From NCBI RefSeq assembly GCF_002953135.1, contig NZ_CP026372.1, forward strand, positions 1 to 64,000: 64,000 nucleotides of DNA. Direction: 5' to 3'. The DNA is from Sphingobium sp. SCG-1 (GTDB lineage: Bacteria; Pseudomonadota; Alphaproteobacteria; Sphingomonadales; Sphingomonadaceae). Made by a program: the position numbers and the translations under genes. The notes beneath the pieces are model-generated. The model was not told where the DNA came from and ran no database searches. It saw only the letters and a program-made list of their open reading frames with translations. Shown here piece after piece: positions 8,219 through 15,828 of the stretch. Each line of letters starts with the position of its first letter. Positions within the stretch are counted from its first letter, which is position 1.

Positions 8219-9819
8219 GGCACCAGCACCGTATCCACCGCCTCCGATAGCATCTCCGGGTAGTCCAGCGTGTAGTGCAGCCCGCGGCTCTCCTTGCGAT
8301 GCAGCGCCGATCGCACGATCAGCCGCGCGACTTCCAGCAGGTTGCGTAGTTCGATCAGATCCGGCGTCACACGGAAGTTGCCGTAATAGTCGTCCACTTC
8401 CTGCGCGAGGAGGTCGATGCGGTGCTTAGCGCGTTCCAGCCGCTTGGTGGTGCGCACGATGCCCACATAGTCCCACATGAAGCGGCGGATTTCGCGCCAG
8501 TTGTGCTGGACGATGACTTCCTCGTCCGAGTCGGTGACGCGGCTTTCGTCCCAAGCGCGGATCAGGGGCGACACGGGTAATTCGTCCCAGTGGGCGAGGA
8601 TATGCTTCGCCGCCGCCTCCCCGAACACGAAGCATTCAAGGAGGGAGTTGGACGCGAGGCGATTTGCGCCGTGCAGACCGCTTTCGGTCACTTCGCCCGC
8701 CGCGTAGAGGCCCGGTAGATCCGTGCGCCCGTCGAGGTCGATCACCACGCCGCCGCAGGTGTAATGCTGGGCCGGCACCACAGGAATCGGTTCCTTCGTG
8801 ATGTCGATGTCGATGTCCAGCAGCCGCGCGTAAATGGTCGGGAAATGCTCCTTGATGAATTCGGGCGGTTTGTGGCTGATATCGAGGTGCACGTAATCGA
8901 GGCCCAACCGCTTGATCTCATGATCGATCGCGCGCGCCACCACGTCACGCGGCGCCAGTTCGCCGCGTGGATCATGCTTGTCCATGAAGCGCTTGCCGCC
9001 GCCGGGCACGCCGGGGGGCAGCTTCAGCATGCCGCCTTCGCCGCGCATCGCCTCGGTAATCAGGAAGTTCTTCACCTCCAGATTGTAGAGGCAAGTCGGG
9101 TGGAACTGGTTCATTTCCATGTTGGAAACGCGGCACCCCGCGCGCCAGGCCATTGCGATCCCGTCACCGGTCGCCCCACGCGGCGCGGTCGAGAACAGGT
9201 ACGTGCGCCCTGCCCCGCCCGTCGCCAATATCGTCGCACGACCCAGCAGCGCGTCGACATGCTTGGTGGCCTTATTGAAGGCATAGACGCCCCACACATG
9301 CCCGTCGCCCGAGTAGCGCTCGCCATGGCGGCTGGTGATGAGGTCGATGGCGACCATGTCGCTCATCAGCGTGATGTTGGGGTTCGCCTGCGCCGCCTTT
9401 ACCAGCGCCACCTGCACCGCTGCGCCGGTCGCATCGTCGACATGCACGATGCGGCGATGGCTGTGCCCGCCCTCGCGCGTCAGGTGCCAGCGTTCGCCAA
9501 GGCCGTCGCCCGCGTTGAACGGCACGCCGAGTTGCGCGAGGCGCTCGATCGCGGCGGGCGCGTTTTCCACCACGAATTCCACGGTCTCGCGATTGTTGAG
9601 GCCCGCCCCCGCGATCATCGTGTCCTCGACATGCTGCGCGAAGCTGTCGCCCGGCTCCAGCACTGCGGCGATCCCGCCCTGCGCCCAGTTGGTCGATCCG
9701 CCGTCCAGCGCGCCTTTGGCCAGCACCAGCACCTTCTTGTCCTGCGCCAGCGTAATCGCCGCCGTCAGCCCCGCCGCACCGGAGCCGATGATGATGACGT
9801 CGTATTGGTGTGTGGGCAT
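8215..9819 (-). CDS. nadB: L-aspartate oxidase
   Basis: FAD enzyme that oxidises L-aspartate to iminoaspartate, the first step of de novo NAD synthesis. The N-terminal dinucleotide-binding motif IIIGSGAAGLTAAITLA, the substrate-channel segment GGSTNWAQGGIAA, and HREDATG-like HVDDATGAAVQ are all present. So are the catalytic region RMPCTYHxGG equivalent (AQHYTCGGVVIDLDGRT) and GLYAAGEVTESGLHGANRLASNSLLE. The length of 534 residues is normal for the succinate dehydrogenase/fumarate reductase flavoprotein superfamily. NadA and NadC are not in the window. It ends in a four-base overlap with the FNR-type gene. REP-like repeats lie immediately upstream of the start codon. Confidence 0.95.
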   Translation of the reverse strand: MPTHQYDVIIIGSGAAGLTAAITLAQDKKVLVLAKGALDGGSTNWAQGGIAAVLEPGDSFAQHVEDTMIAGAGLNNRETVEFVVENAPAAIERLAQLGVPFNAGDGLGERWHLTREGGHSHRRIVHVDDATGAAVQVALVKAAQANPNITLMSDMVAIDLITSRHGERYSGDGHVWGVYAFNKATKHVDALLGRATILATGGAGRTYLFSTAPRGATGDGIAMAWRAGCRVSNMEMNQFHPTCLYNLEVKNFLITEAMRGEGGMLKLPPGVPGGGKRFMDKHDPRGELAPRDVVARAIDHEIKRLGLDYVHLDISHKPPEFIKEHFPTIYARLLDIDIDITKEPIPVVPAQHYTCGGVVIDLDGRTDLPGLYAAGEVTESGLHGANRLASNSLLECFVFGEAAAKHILAHWDELPVSPLIRAWDESRVTDSDEEVIVQHNWREIRRFMWDYVGIVRTTKRLERAKHRIDLLAQEVDDYYGNFRVTPDLIELRNLLEVARLIVRSALHRKESRGLHYTLDYPEMLSEAVDTVLVP

Positions 9820-9844
9820 CGTCGTCCTGGCGCTGTCTTTTATT

Positions 9845-9946
9845 CCGTTCGCCCTGAGCCTGTCGAAGGGCCATACCGAACGCAGTGAGGGGGTATTGCC
9901 TTCGACTACGCTCAGGCGAAGGCTTCGACAAGCTCAGCCCGAACGG
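9845..9946. repeat. REP-like inverted repeat cluster
   Basis: Two outer elements face each other: CCGTTCGCCCTGAGCCTGTC at 9845-9864 continuing to GAAGGG at 9870, and CTTCGACAAGCTCAGCCCGA at 9923-9942 continuing to 9946. A third related piece (CCTTCGACTACGCTCAGGCG) lies between them at 9899-9918. Together they can fold into a large hairpin between the ABC ATPase gene and nadB. Such elements are widespread in sphingomonads; a REP-associated transposase is not seen here. Confidence 0.7.
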
Positions 9947-9964
9947 AGGTGGGGGGCAGTTTGG

Positions 9965-10900
9965 TTAAGCCGCCGCCGCAGTCAGGTTGAGGAATACATC
10001 CTCCAGGTCCGGGTCGCGCGTCACCACGTCCACGATCTGCAACCCCATCGCCTGCACCGCGCTCAGCACGTCGCCAGCATTGGCCTTGTCCTTCGAATAG
10101 GTGATGCTGAGCACGCGCTCCCCTTGCAGTTCCACTTTCTCGAAACGTAGATGCGATGGCGCATCGGTAAGATCGCGATCGACCGTCACCTGCACCACCT
10201 TCTCCTGTGCCATGCCCACCAGTTCGCGAGTCGGCTTGTCGGCGATGACGCGGCCATGGTTGATGATCGCGATCCGATCGCAAAGCTGTTCCGCTTCCTC
10301 AAGATAATGCGTCGTCAGCACGATCGTCACGCCCTGATCGTTCAACTGCTTCACATAGGCCCAAAGTTGCTGGCGAAGTTGAATGTCCACGCCCGCCGTC
10401 GGCTCGTCCAGCACCAGAATCGGCGGCGAATGCACCATGGCCTTTGCCACCAGCAACCGCCGCTTCATGCCGCCCGAAAGAGTGCGGGCATAGGCGTTGG
10501 CTTTATCCTCCAGATGCACCGCGCGCAGCAGCTCCATCGTCTTGCGCGCATCCTTGGGCACGCCATAGAAACCCGCCTGATTCTCCAGCGTCTCGAACGG
10601 CGTGAAGAACGGGTCGAACACGATTTCCTGCGGCACGATACCGATCGAGTTCTTTGCATTGCGCGGGTTGGCGTCGATATCGAAGCCCCAGATGCGCGCA
10701 TGGCCGCCGGACTTGTTCACCATACCGGACAATATGTTGATAAGCGTCGATTTCCCCGCGCCATTCGGCCCCAGCAGCCCAAAGATCTGCCCACGCGGCA
10801 CCTCGAACGACACATGGTCGAGTGCGAGCTTTCCGCCCTTATAGACCTTGGTCAGATTGTCGATGGCGATGGCGGGTATGGGTGTCGGCGTGTCGATCAT
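9965..10900 (-). CDS. ABC transporter ATP-binding protein (ABC-2/drug-efflux type)
   Basis: About 311 residues from ATG 10900 (MIDTPTPIPA); an alternative TTG start at 10939 would add 13 residues but has no ribosome site. It has Walker A GPNGAGKST, a Q-loop in GIVPQE, signature LSGGMKRRLLVAKA, Walker B ILVLDEPTAGVD, and an H-loop in LTTHYLEEAEQLCD. The last 80 residues resemble the DUF4162 regulatory tail found in DrrA/CcmA-like ATPases that pair with an ABC-2 permease. No permease is adjacent in this window, so the partner must be elsewhere or the pair is split. The gene is transcribed toward nadB, with REP-like repeats between. Confidence 0.88.
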   Translation of the reverse strand: MIDTPTPIPAIAIDNLTKVYKGGKLALDHVSFEVPRGQIFGLLGPNGAGKSTLINILSGMVNKSGGHARIWGFDIDANPRNAKNSIGIVPQEIVFDPFFTPFETLENQAGFYGVPKDARKTMELLRAVHLEDKANAYARTLSGGMKRRLLVAKAMVHSPPILVLDEPTAGVDIQLRQQLWAYVKQLNDQGVTIVLTTHYLEEAEQLCDRIAIINHGRVIADKPTRELVGMAQEKVVQVTVDRDLTDAPSHLRFEKVELQGERVLSITYSKDKANAGDVLSAVQAMGLQIVDVVTRDPDLEDVFLNLTAAAA

Positions 10901-10983
10901 GCGCGTCTCATAGCGTGGCGGAACCGGCAGGTCGAGCAAGCGCTATATTGCGGCGCACCAACTGCGATGATACAGGCGATGCC

Positions 10984-11211
10984 ATGATCCAGCCGCCCGA
11001 ACTTTTCCGTGTATCCAAGACTCGCGTGACCTGCGACGGGTCGGGCGACATTCCTGCCGCCCTTGGCCATCCGCGCGTCTATCTGGAGATCGACGAGAAG
11101 GGCTATGTGGATTGTGGCTACTGCGACCGGCGCTTCGTGCTGATCGGCGGGCCTGCCGATGGTGCGGACCAGAGCAGCCTGCCGGACGTTCCCTCCGGCG
11201 CGAGCCTCTAG
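10984..11211 (+). CDS. zf-CHCC zinc-finger protein (NDUFS6-like)
   Basis: 75 residues. Candidate zinc ligands are Cys in RVTCDGSG, His in LGHPRVYLEI, and the pair in YVDCGYCDRRF, the C-H-C-C pattern of the zf-CHCC family. That family includes the mitochondrial complex I assembly subunit NDUFS6 and its alphaproteobacterial relatives. A role in respiratory complex I is plausible but not shown. It is divergent from the ABC ATPase gene and convergent with hlyD, ending nine bases before the hlyD stop. Confidence 0.85.
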   Translation: MIQPPELFRVSKTRVTCDGSGDIPAALGHPRVYLEIDEKGYVDCGYCDRRFVLIGGPADGADQSSLPDVPSGASL

Positions 11212-11220
11212 GCTTACGGA

Positions 11221-12627
11221 TTATTCCCGCAGCGCACTGTCGCGAATGCGGATGAGCGGCCCCAAGATATAGTCCATGATGCTCTGACGGCCGGACTTGA
11301 TGTTCACTTCGGCCGTCATGCCCGGAATGACCGGCTTGCCTGCACCGAATTTTGACGTCTCGGCCCGCAGGCGCACACGGTAATAGACTTCGCCCTTGGC
11401 ATCCTGAATGACGTCCGGCGACACATCGACGACTTTTCCGTCCAGCCCGCCATAGATCGCCGAATCATAGGCGGAAATTTTGATATTTGCCGGAAGGCCC
11501 GACCAGACCTGACCGCGATCCTTGGGCATGATCCGCGCTTCGATCATTACCACCTTGTCGACGGGTACGATTTCGATGATCGGTTCGCCGCCGCGGATCA
11601 CGCCGCCGACTGTCTGAACATAGAGCTTGTTGACGATGCCATCCATCGGCGCGCGGATTTCCTCGCGCGATTCCTTGTCGGAATAGGCGTCCAGCGTCTC
11701 GCCGGCCTTGGCGAGTTCCATGCGGAGCTTGGCGGCTTCCGCCTTCGTTTCCTGCACCGACTTGGTCCAGACTTCGCCGCTGCGGGCCGATGTTTCGCTC
11801 ATTTGCGCCCGGACCTGGGGAATCTGGCTTTCCACGTCGGCGATGCGCGTCTGGAGCGCCAATAGCATCGATCGCTTGTCGAGCACTTCGCGTTCGGAGA
11901 TCGCTTCGGCTTCATAGGCGCGTTCCAGCTTGTCGAGCTGCGTCATCATCAGCGTCTGTTCGCTGCGCAGGTTCTTGAGGCGCGATTGCAGACCGGCGAG
12001 TTCGGCGCGATGCTGGCGCGACTGTTCCGAGATGATGCCGGTTTCCTGACCCCGTTGATTGCGACTCGAATAGAATAGCGCCTCTTCGGATGCGGCGATG
12101 TCGGGCGCGGCTTTCGCCAGATCGGCAGGCACGGTGAAGCTGGACGCGCCGCTGACGGTCGCATCCATCCGCGCCAAAGCAATGCGCTTGGCAACGACAT
12201 CGGTACGGGCGTTTTCGAAGTCGGCGGTCGTGAATTGATTGTTGATGCGCATCAGGATCTGCCCCTTGCGGACGCGCTGGCCTTCGCTGACGAGTAGCGC
12301 CTGCACGATGCCGCCTTCGAGATGCTGGACGACCTGATTTTGTACCGAAGGCAGGACACGGCCTGATCCCCGCGTGACCTTGTCGACTTGAAAGAACACG
12401 GCCCAGGCGAGGAACGCGATGACGAGGAACGCCAGTACCTTCAGCACGCGGCCCTGACGGTCGGTGCGGATGCGCGCGCTCCATGGCGCAATGCCGTCGA
12501 TCGGGGCGCTGGCGACCTTGATGTCGCCTGCAAACGCTGCCGCCAGTTCACGGCTGCTCACGCCTTCGAACAGGCTGGCCCCGCCGAGCGACCGGATGAT
12601 TCGGTCTCTGATTGCGCTGAATTTCAT
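11221..12627 (-). CDS. type I secretion periplasmic adaptor, HlyD/LapC family
   Basis: Membrane-fusion subunit that bridges the ABC exporter and the TolC channel. I choose ATG 12627 (MKFSAIRDRIIRSLGG) because GGGGACCACGAC precedes it; a GTG at 12663 is open but less likely. The order is a cytoplasmic N-terminus, one membrane helix (about residues 75-97, VLKVLAFLVIAFLAWAVFF), the biotinyl-lipoyl half motif GSGRVLPSVQNQVVQHLEGGIV, a long coiled-coil hairpin (about 150-330), the second lipoyl half (EEIRAPMDGIVNKLYVQTVGG), and a C-terminal beta domain ending with GMTAEVNIKSGRQSIMDYIL. The length of about 468 residues is usual. It is divergent from the exporter ABC gene, so adaptor and ABC are not in one transcript. 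This fits a locus devoted to the giant RTX protein. Confidence 0.94.
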   Translation of the reverse strand: MKFSAIRDRIIRSLGGASLFEGVSSRELAAAFAGDIKVASAPIDGIAPWSARIRTDRQGRVLKVLAFLVIAFLAWAVFFQVDKVTRGSGRVLPSVQNQVVQHLEGGIVQALLVSEGQRVRKGQILMRINNQFTTADFENARTDVVAKRIALARMDATVSGASSFTVPADLAKAAPDIAASEEALFYSSRNQRGQETGIISEQSRQHRAELAGLQSRLKNLRSEQTLMMTQLDKLERAYEAEAISEREVLDKRSMLLALQTRIADVESQIPQVRAQMSETSARSGEVWTKSVQETKAEAAKLRMELAKAGETLDAYSDKESREEIRAPMDGIVNKLYVQTVGGVIRGGEPIIEIVPVDKVVMIEARIMPKDRGQVWSGLPANIKISAYDSAIYGGLDGKVVDVSPDVIQDAKGEVYYRVRLRAETSKFGAGKPVIPGMTAEVNIKSGRQSIMDYILGPLIRIRDSALRE

Positions 12628-12714
12628 GTCGTGGTCCCCGAAAATCTCAGCGGCGTTTACCACTCATTATCCTTAAGAATGTTTAATGATCCCCGCAAAC
12701 ATATGGGGACTACC
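12628..12714. promoter_or_regulatory. divergent promoter region of the secretion locus
   Basis: These 87 bases separate the hlyD start (-) from the ABC exporter start (+) and are AT-richer than the surroundings. They contain partly symmetrical CATTATCCTTAAGAATG at 12665-12681. Both genes of the exporter must be transcribed from here. No specific regulator site can be named. Confidence 0.45.
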
Positions 12715-14976
12715 ATGACGCGGGCTTCAGACGAGCAGACGGGGATCAGCCTTTTCGGGCGGATAGCGGCGGCCATTGGCATGGCGCCGTCACCCGAATC
12801 ACGCAGCGAGCGCGCGCGCCACGCGGCCAATGCGGCGCGGCAATGGAGCGGATCGGTAGAGCCTGCATCGCTGGTGACATGCCTGGAGCGCCTCAGCGCA
12901 TTATGCGGCAAGCCGACGCCGCGCGACATGCTGATCGCGGCGCTGCCGATGCCCAATGGCTTCATGGACCCTCGCCTAGCGCCCATCGCGATGGCCCGCG
13001 CGGGGCTGGACGCACGATGGGACATGCGGCCACTCGCCAGCCTGACGCCGCAGGATCTGCCGATCGTCATGCAGTTGCGCGAGGGGGGCTCGGTATTGCT
13101 GGTCGGCCTGAGCGACGATCCCCATGCCACCATCATCGACGCAACTGGCGAGAAGCTGGTGCCGCTCCCGATCCTGAAGGAACTGGTGAGCGAGGACGTC
13201 CTCGTCTGCGGCCATGTCGACCCGGCAAACGGGTTGGAACTGGACGATGAGCGCAGTTTCGTGCGCCGTAATCCGCGCCTCTGGCTGCTCGGCACGTTCC
13301 TCAGCGAGCGCAAGCGACTCGGGCAGTTGCTGCTGGCGGCGGCCTTCCTCAATCTGTGCGCGCTGGCTATCCCCCTCTATATGCGCGCGGTTTACGACCG
13401 GGTGGTGCCCAATTTGGCGATCGAATCGCTTTGGGCGCTATCGGCCGGCGTGATGATCGTTCTGGTCTTCGAATTTGTCTTCAAACACGTCCGTGGCGGC
13501 TATATCGACGCCGTGGGCGTGCGCGTGGGACAGGCGATCCAGAACCGGGCGATGGCGTCCTATCTGCACGCGCGGATGGGCCATGCGGAAAGCAGCGTCG
13601 GCGGACTAATGACGGCACTGCGCGATGTCGAGGCGCTGGCCCTGCTCGTGCCGCAGGCGGTCGTGACATTCTGCATCGATGTGCCGTTCTTCTTCGGATA
13701 TGTCGCGCTCATCATGCTGATCGGCGGCTGGGCCGTTGCAGGACCGATCGTCGGCGCAGGCGCGATGGTGCTGGTGGGCATCACCGCTGCTTACGCCCTG
13801 AAACTCTCCAGCCGCCGTTCGTCGAAGCTGATGCACGCCCGTAGCAACCTGGTCGTCGACGTGACCGAGGGGTTGACCACAATCAAGGCCAACCAAGCGG
13901 AGCGACATTTCCTGCGCCAGTGGGACATCGTGTCCGATCACATCGGCATCAGTTCCAAGGTCGCACGCAAATGGAGCGACCTGCCTGCCTCGATGGCGGG
14001 GCTGCTGGTGCAGATGGTGACGGTGCTGGTTGTCATTATCGGCGTGTTCCAGATCAAGGCCGGGATCATGACGACGGGTGCGCTCGTCGCCGTGACGATG
14101 CTGACCGGCCGTGCGATGGTGCCGGTGTCCGCCGCGATCTCGGTCGTGTCGAAGGGCTATCAGAGCCTGTCGCAGTTCGCGGCGCTCTCCAAAATCCTTG
14201 GTGCTGAGCCTGAGCGGGAAACATCCGATCCAGCCGTCAAGACGCGCGCGATCAAGGGTGACATCCGCCTGCAGAACGTCGTCTTCTCTTATTCCGAAGC
14301 CGCGACGCCAAGCCTCAAGGACATCACCCTTTCGATCAAGCCGGGCGAGAAAATCGCCCTGATCGGCCGTTCGGGGTCGGGCAAATCTTCGCTGCTGCAA
14401 CTACTTGCCGGGCTGCGTCAGCCACAGGGCGGCGCGATCACCGTTGATGGCAATGCGATCGACCAATATGCCGTCAGTCACTTGCGTCAGAGCATTTCCT
14501 ATTCGGCGCAGGACGCGACTTTGTTCAATACGTCGATCTGGGGCAACATCCTGCTCGGCCTTCCCGAACCGGAAGCGGACATCGTGGAGCGCGCCATCGC
14601 CGCGTCGGGCCTTGATCGCTTCGTCAGCCGCAGTGTCGAGGGCTATGGCCGCAATGTTGGCCCCAATGGCGTCAAGCTGTCGGGCGGACAGCGGCAGTCG
14701 GTTATCCTGGCGCGCGCACTGCTGCGCGATCCGCCGATCCTGCTGCTGGACGAACCTACTGCCGCAATGGACATCAATAGCGAGCAGGCGGTGATGGAGG
14801 GCCTGCGCGATGTGGCGAAGGACCGGACGCTGGTGATTGCGACGCATCGCATGGCGCTTCTCGATCTGGTCGACCGGGTGATCTGGCTGGAGGAAGGCAA
14901 GGTGTTCGCCGACCGCCCCCGCGCCGAGATCCTGATGATGATGCGCAACCAGCAGGCCGCCAACCGCGCGGCATGA
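12715..14976 (+). CDS. type I secretion permease/ATPase, LssB/LapB-type, with C39-like domain
   Basis: About 753 residues from ATG 12715 (MTRASDEQTG), preceded by ATGGGGACTACC; ATGs at 12679 and 12703 are in frame but lack better ribosome sites. An N-terminal extension leads into a C39-peptidase-like domain (about residues 50-185) that lacks the catalytic Cys/His pattern, as in exporters of RTX adhesins, where it binds the passenger rather than cutting it. The six-helix transmembrane domain spans about 195-475. The nucleotide-binding domain (about 505-745) has Walker A GRSGSGKSS, signature LSGGQRQ, Walker B ILLLDEPTAAMD, and H-loop ATHR. It should power export of the giant RTX protein through HlyD and TolC. 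The MotB-like gene follows after 95 bases. Confidence 0.94.
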   Translation: MTRASDEQTGISLFGRIAAAIGMAPSPESRSERARHAANAARQWSGSVEPASLVTCLERLSALCGKPTPRDMLIAALPMPNGFMDPRLAPIAMARAGLDARWDMRPLASLTPQDLPIVMQLREGGSVLLVGLSDDPHATIIDATGEKLVPLPILKELVSEDVLVCGHVDPANGLELDDERSFVRRNPRLWLLGTFLSERKRLGQLLLAAAFLNLCALAIPLYMRAVYDRVVPNLAIESLWALSAGVMIVLVFEFVFKHVRGGYIDAVGVRVGQAIQNRAMASYLHARMGHAESSVGGLMTALRDVEALALLVPQAVVTFCIDVPFFFGYVALIMLIGGWAVAGPIVGAGAMVLVGITAAYALKLSSRRSSKLMHARSNLVVDVTEGLTTIKANQAERHFLRQWDIVSDHIGISSKVARKWSDLPASMAGLLVQMVTVLVVIIGVFQIKAGIMTTGALVAVTMLTGRAMVPVSAAISVVSKGYQSLSQFAALSKILGAEPERETSDPAVKTRAIKGDIRLQNVVFSYSEAATPSLKDITLSIKPGEKIALIGRSGSGKSSLLQLLAGLRQPQGGAITVDGNAIDQYAVSHLRQSISYSAQDATLFNTSIWGNILLGLPEPEADIVERAIAASGLDRFVSRSVEGYGRNVGPNGVKLSGGQRQSVILARALLRDPPILLLDEPTAAMDINSEQAVMEGLRDVAKDRTLVIATHRMALLDLVDRVIWLEEGKVFADRPRAEILMMMRNQQAANRAA

Positions 14977-15071
14977 TCGCTGTTGGTGAGGGTTTGTTAA
15001 GGTTAATTCACTACCAACGACGATGAAACGGGATCGCGCGCAAGCCGCGCGGCTAATTTGGGGAACGTTAC

Positions 15072-15800
15072 GTGGCGGGTGCTTCAGCAGAAGGCGAAGT
15101 CAATCACTGGCCGGCATTCGTCGACGTGCTGACGACCGTCATCATGGTCGTCACCTTCCTGCTCGTCATCATGAGCGCGGCGGTGATGGTCCTTTCGCAG
15201 CGCACGCTTCAGACTGTCAAGGCGCAGCTCGAAGCGAAAGAGCATAAGACTGCCGATCCCAGCGCTGCCACATCTGCCAGCGCCAAGGATCAGAACAGCC
15301 AGACCAACAACCATCAGGTCACGGCCGAAGCGGGCAGCTCGAATGCAGAGCTTGGCGCGGTGCTGCGAACCGATAAGCCGATCAACGGCAGCGAGGCGCT
15401 GACGATCCGCACGCGCGAAACGGCTGACACGCTGAAGCTCCAGGTCAAGGCTATGGAACAGCCCGACGAGAGCAAGGGGGTCGAGGTGAAGACTGCCGAT
15501 GTGTTGCTGCGCGTCACGTTCGAGCCGCTGGCGGTGCGCTACAACGATGACACGTCAAAGCAGGTGATGGACTTCCTCAGCACGCGGCAATCGCCCGGCA
15601 TGAAGTATGAGATCTGGTCCTTCGCACCGCAGACATCCTCGATCACCGAGGCGCAGCGACTGGCCTTCTATCGCGCCGCGATGACGCGCAACCTGCTCGT
15701 GCGCGCCGGGATCAAGCCTGCCGACATTTACACCCAGATTCGCGTAACGGATGCGGCCGCCAAGGATGGCCACAACGTCCGTGTCGTTCTGAAACCCTGA
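15072..15800 (+). CDS. MotB/SiiA/ZorB-like inner-membrane protein with OmpA-like periplasmic domain
   Basis: 242 residues from a GTG at 15072 after GGGGAACGTTAC. The short N-terminus runs straight into one membrane helix (about residues 14-40, WPAFVDVLTTVIMVV), with Asp18 placed as the proton-carrying aspartate of MotB, ExbD, TolR and SiiA (D-x-L/M-T). A low-complexity Ala/Ser/Gln/Asn linker (about 55-95) precedes a periplasmic domain (about 135-240). Its end, EAQRLAFYRAAMTRNLLVRAG, resembles the peptidoglycan-binding OmpA fold but is degenerate. With the next gene it should form an ion-driven stator. Its place directly after the exporter gene mirrors SiiA in Salmonella SPI-4. Defence system ZorB is a weaker alternative because no ZorC/D/E gene is present. 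Confidence 0.82.
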   Translation: MAGASAEGEVNHWPAFVDVLTTVIMVVTFLLVIMSAAVMVLSQRTLQTVKAQLEAKEHKTADPSAATSASAKDQNSQTNNHQVTAEAGSSNAELGAVLRTDKPINGSEALTIRTRETADTLKLQVKAMEQPDESKGVEVKTADVLLRVTFEPLAVRYNDDTSKQVMDFLSTRQSPGMKYEIWSFAPQTSSITEAQRLAFYRAAMTRNLLVRAGIKPADIYTQIRVTDAAAKDGHNVRVVLKP

Positions 15801-15828
15801 CGCCGCAGCACCAGCGAAAGTATCCGCG

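Noticed and set aside
8764..9888. 374-residue + strand frame opposite nadB
   Set aside because: Antisense shadow of nadB with Arg/His-rich composition; nadB itself is a full, well-conserved gene.
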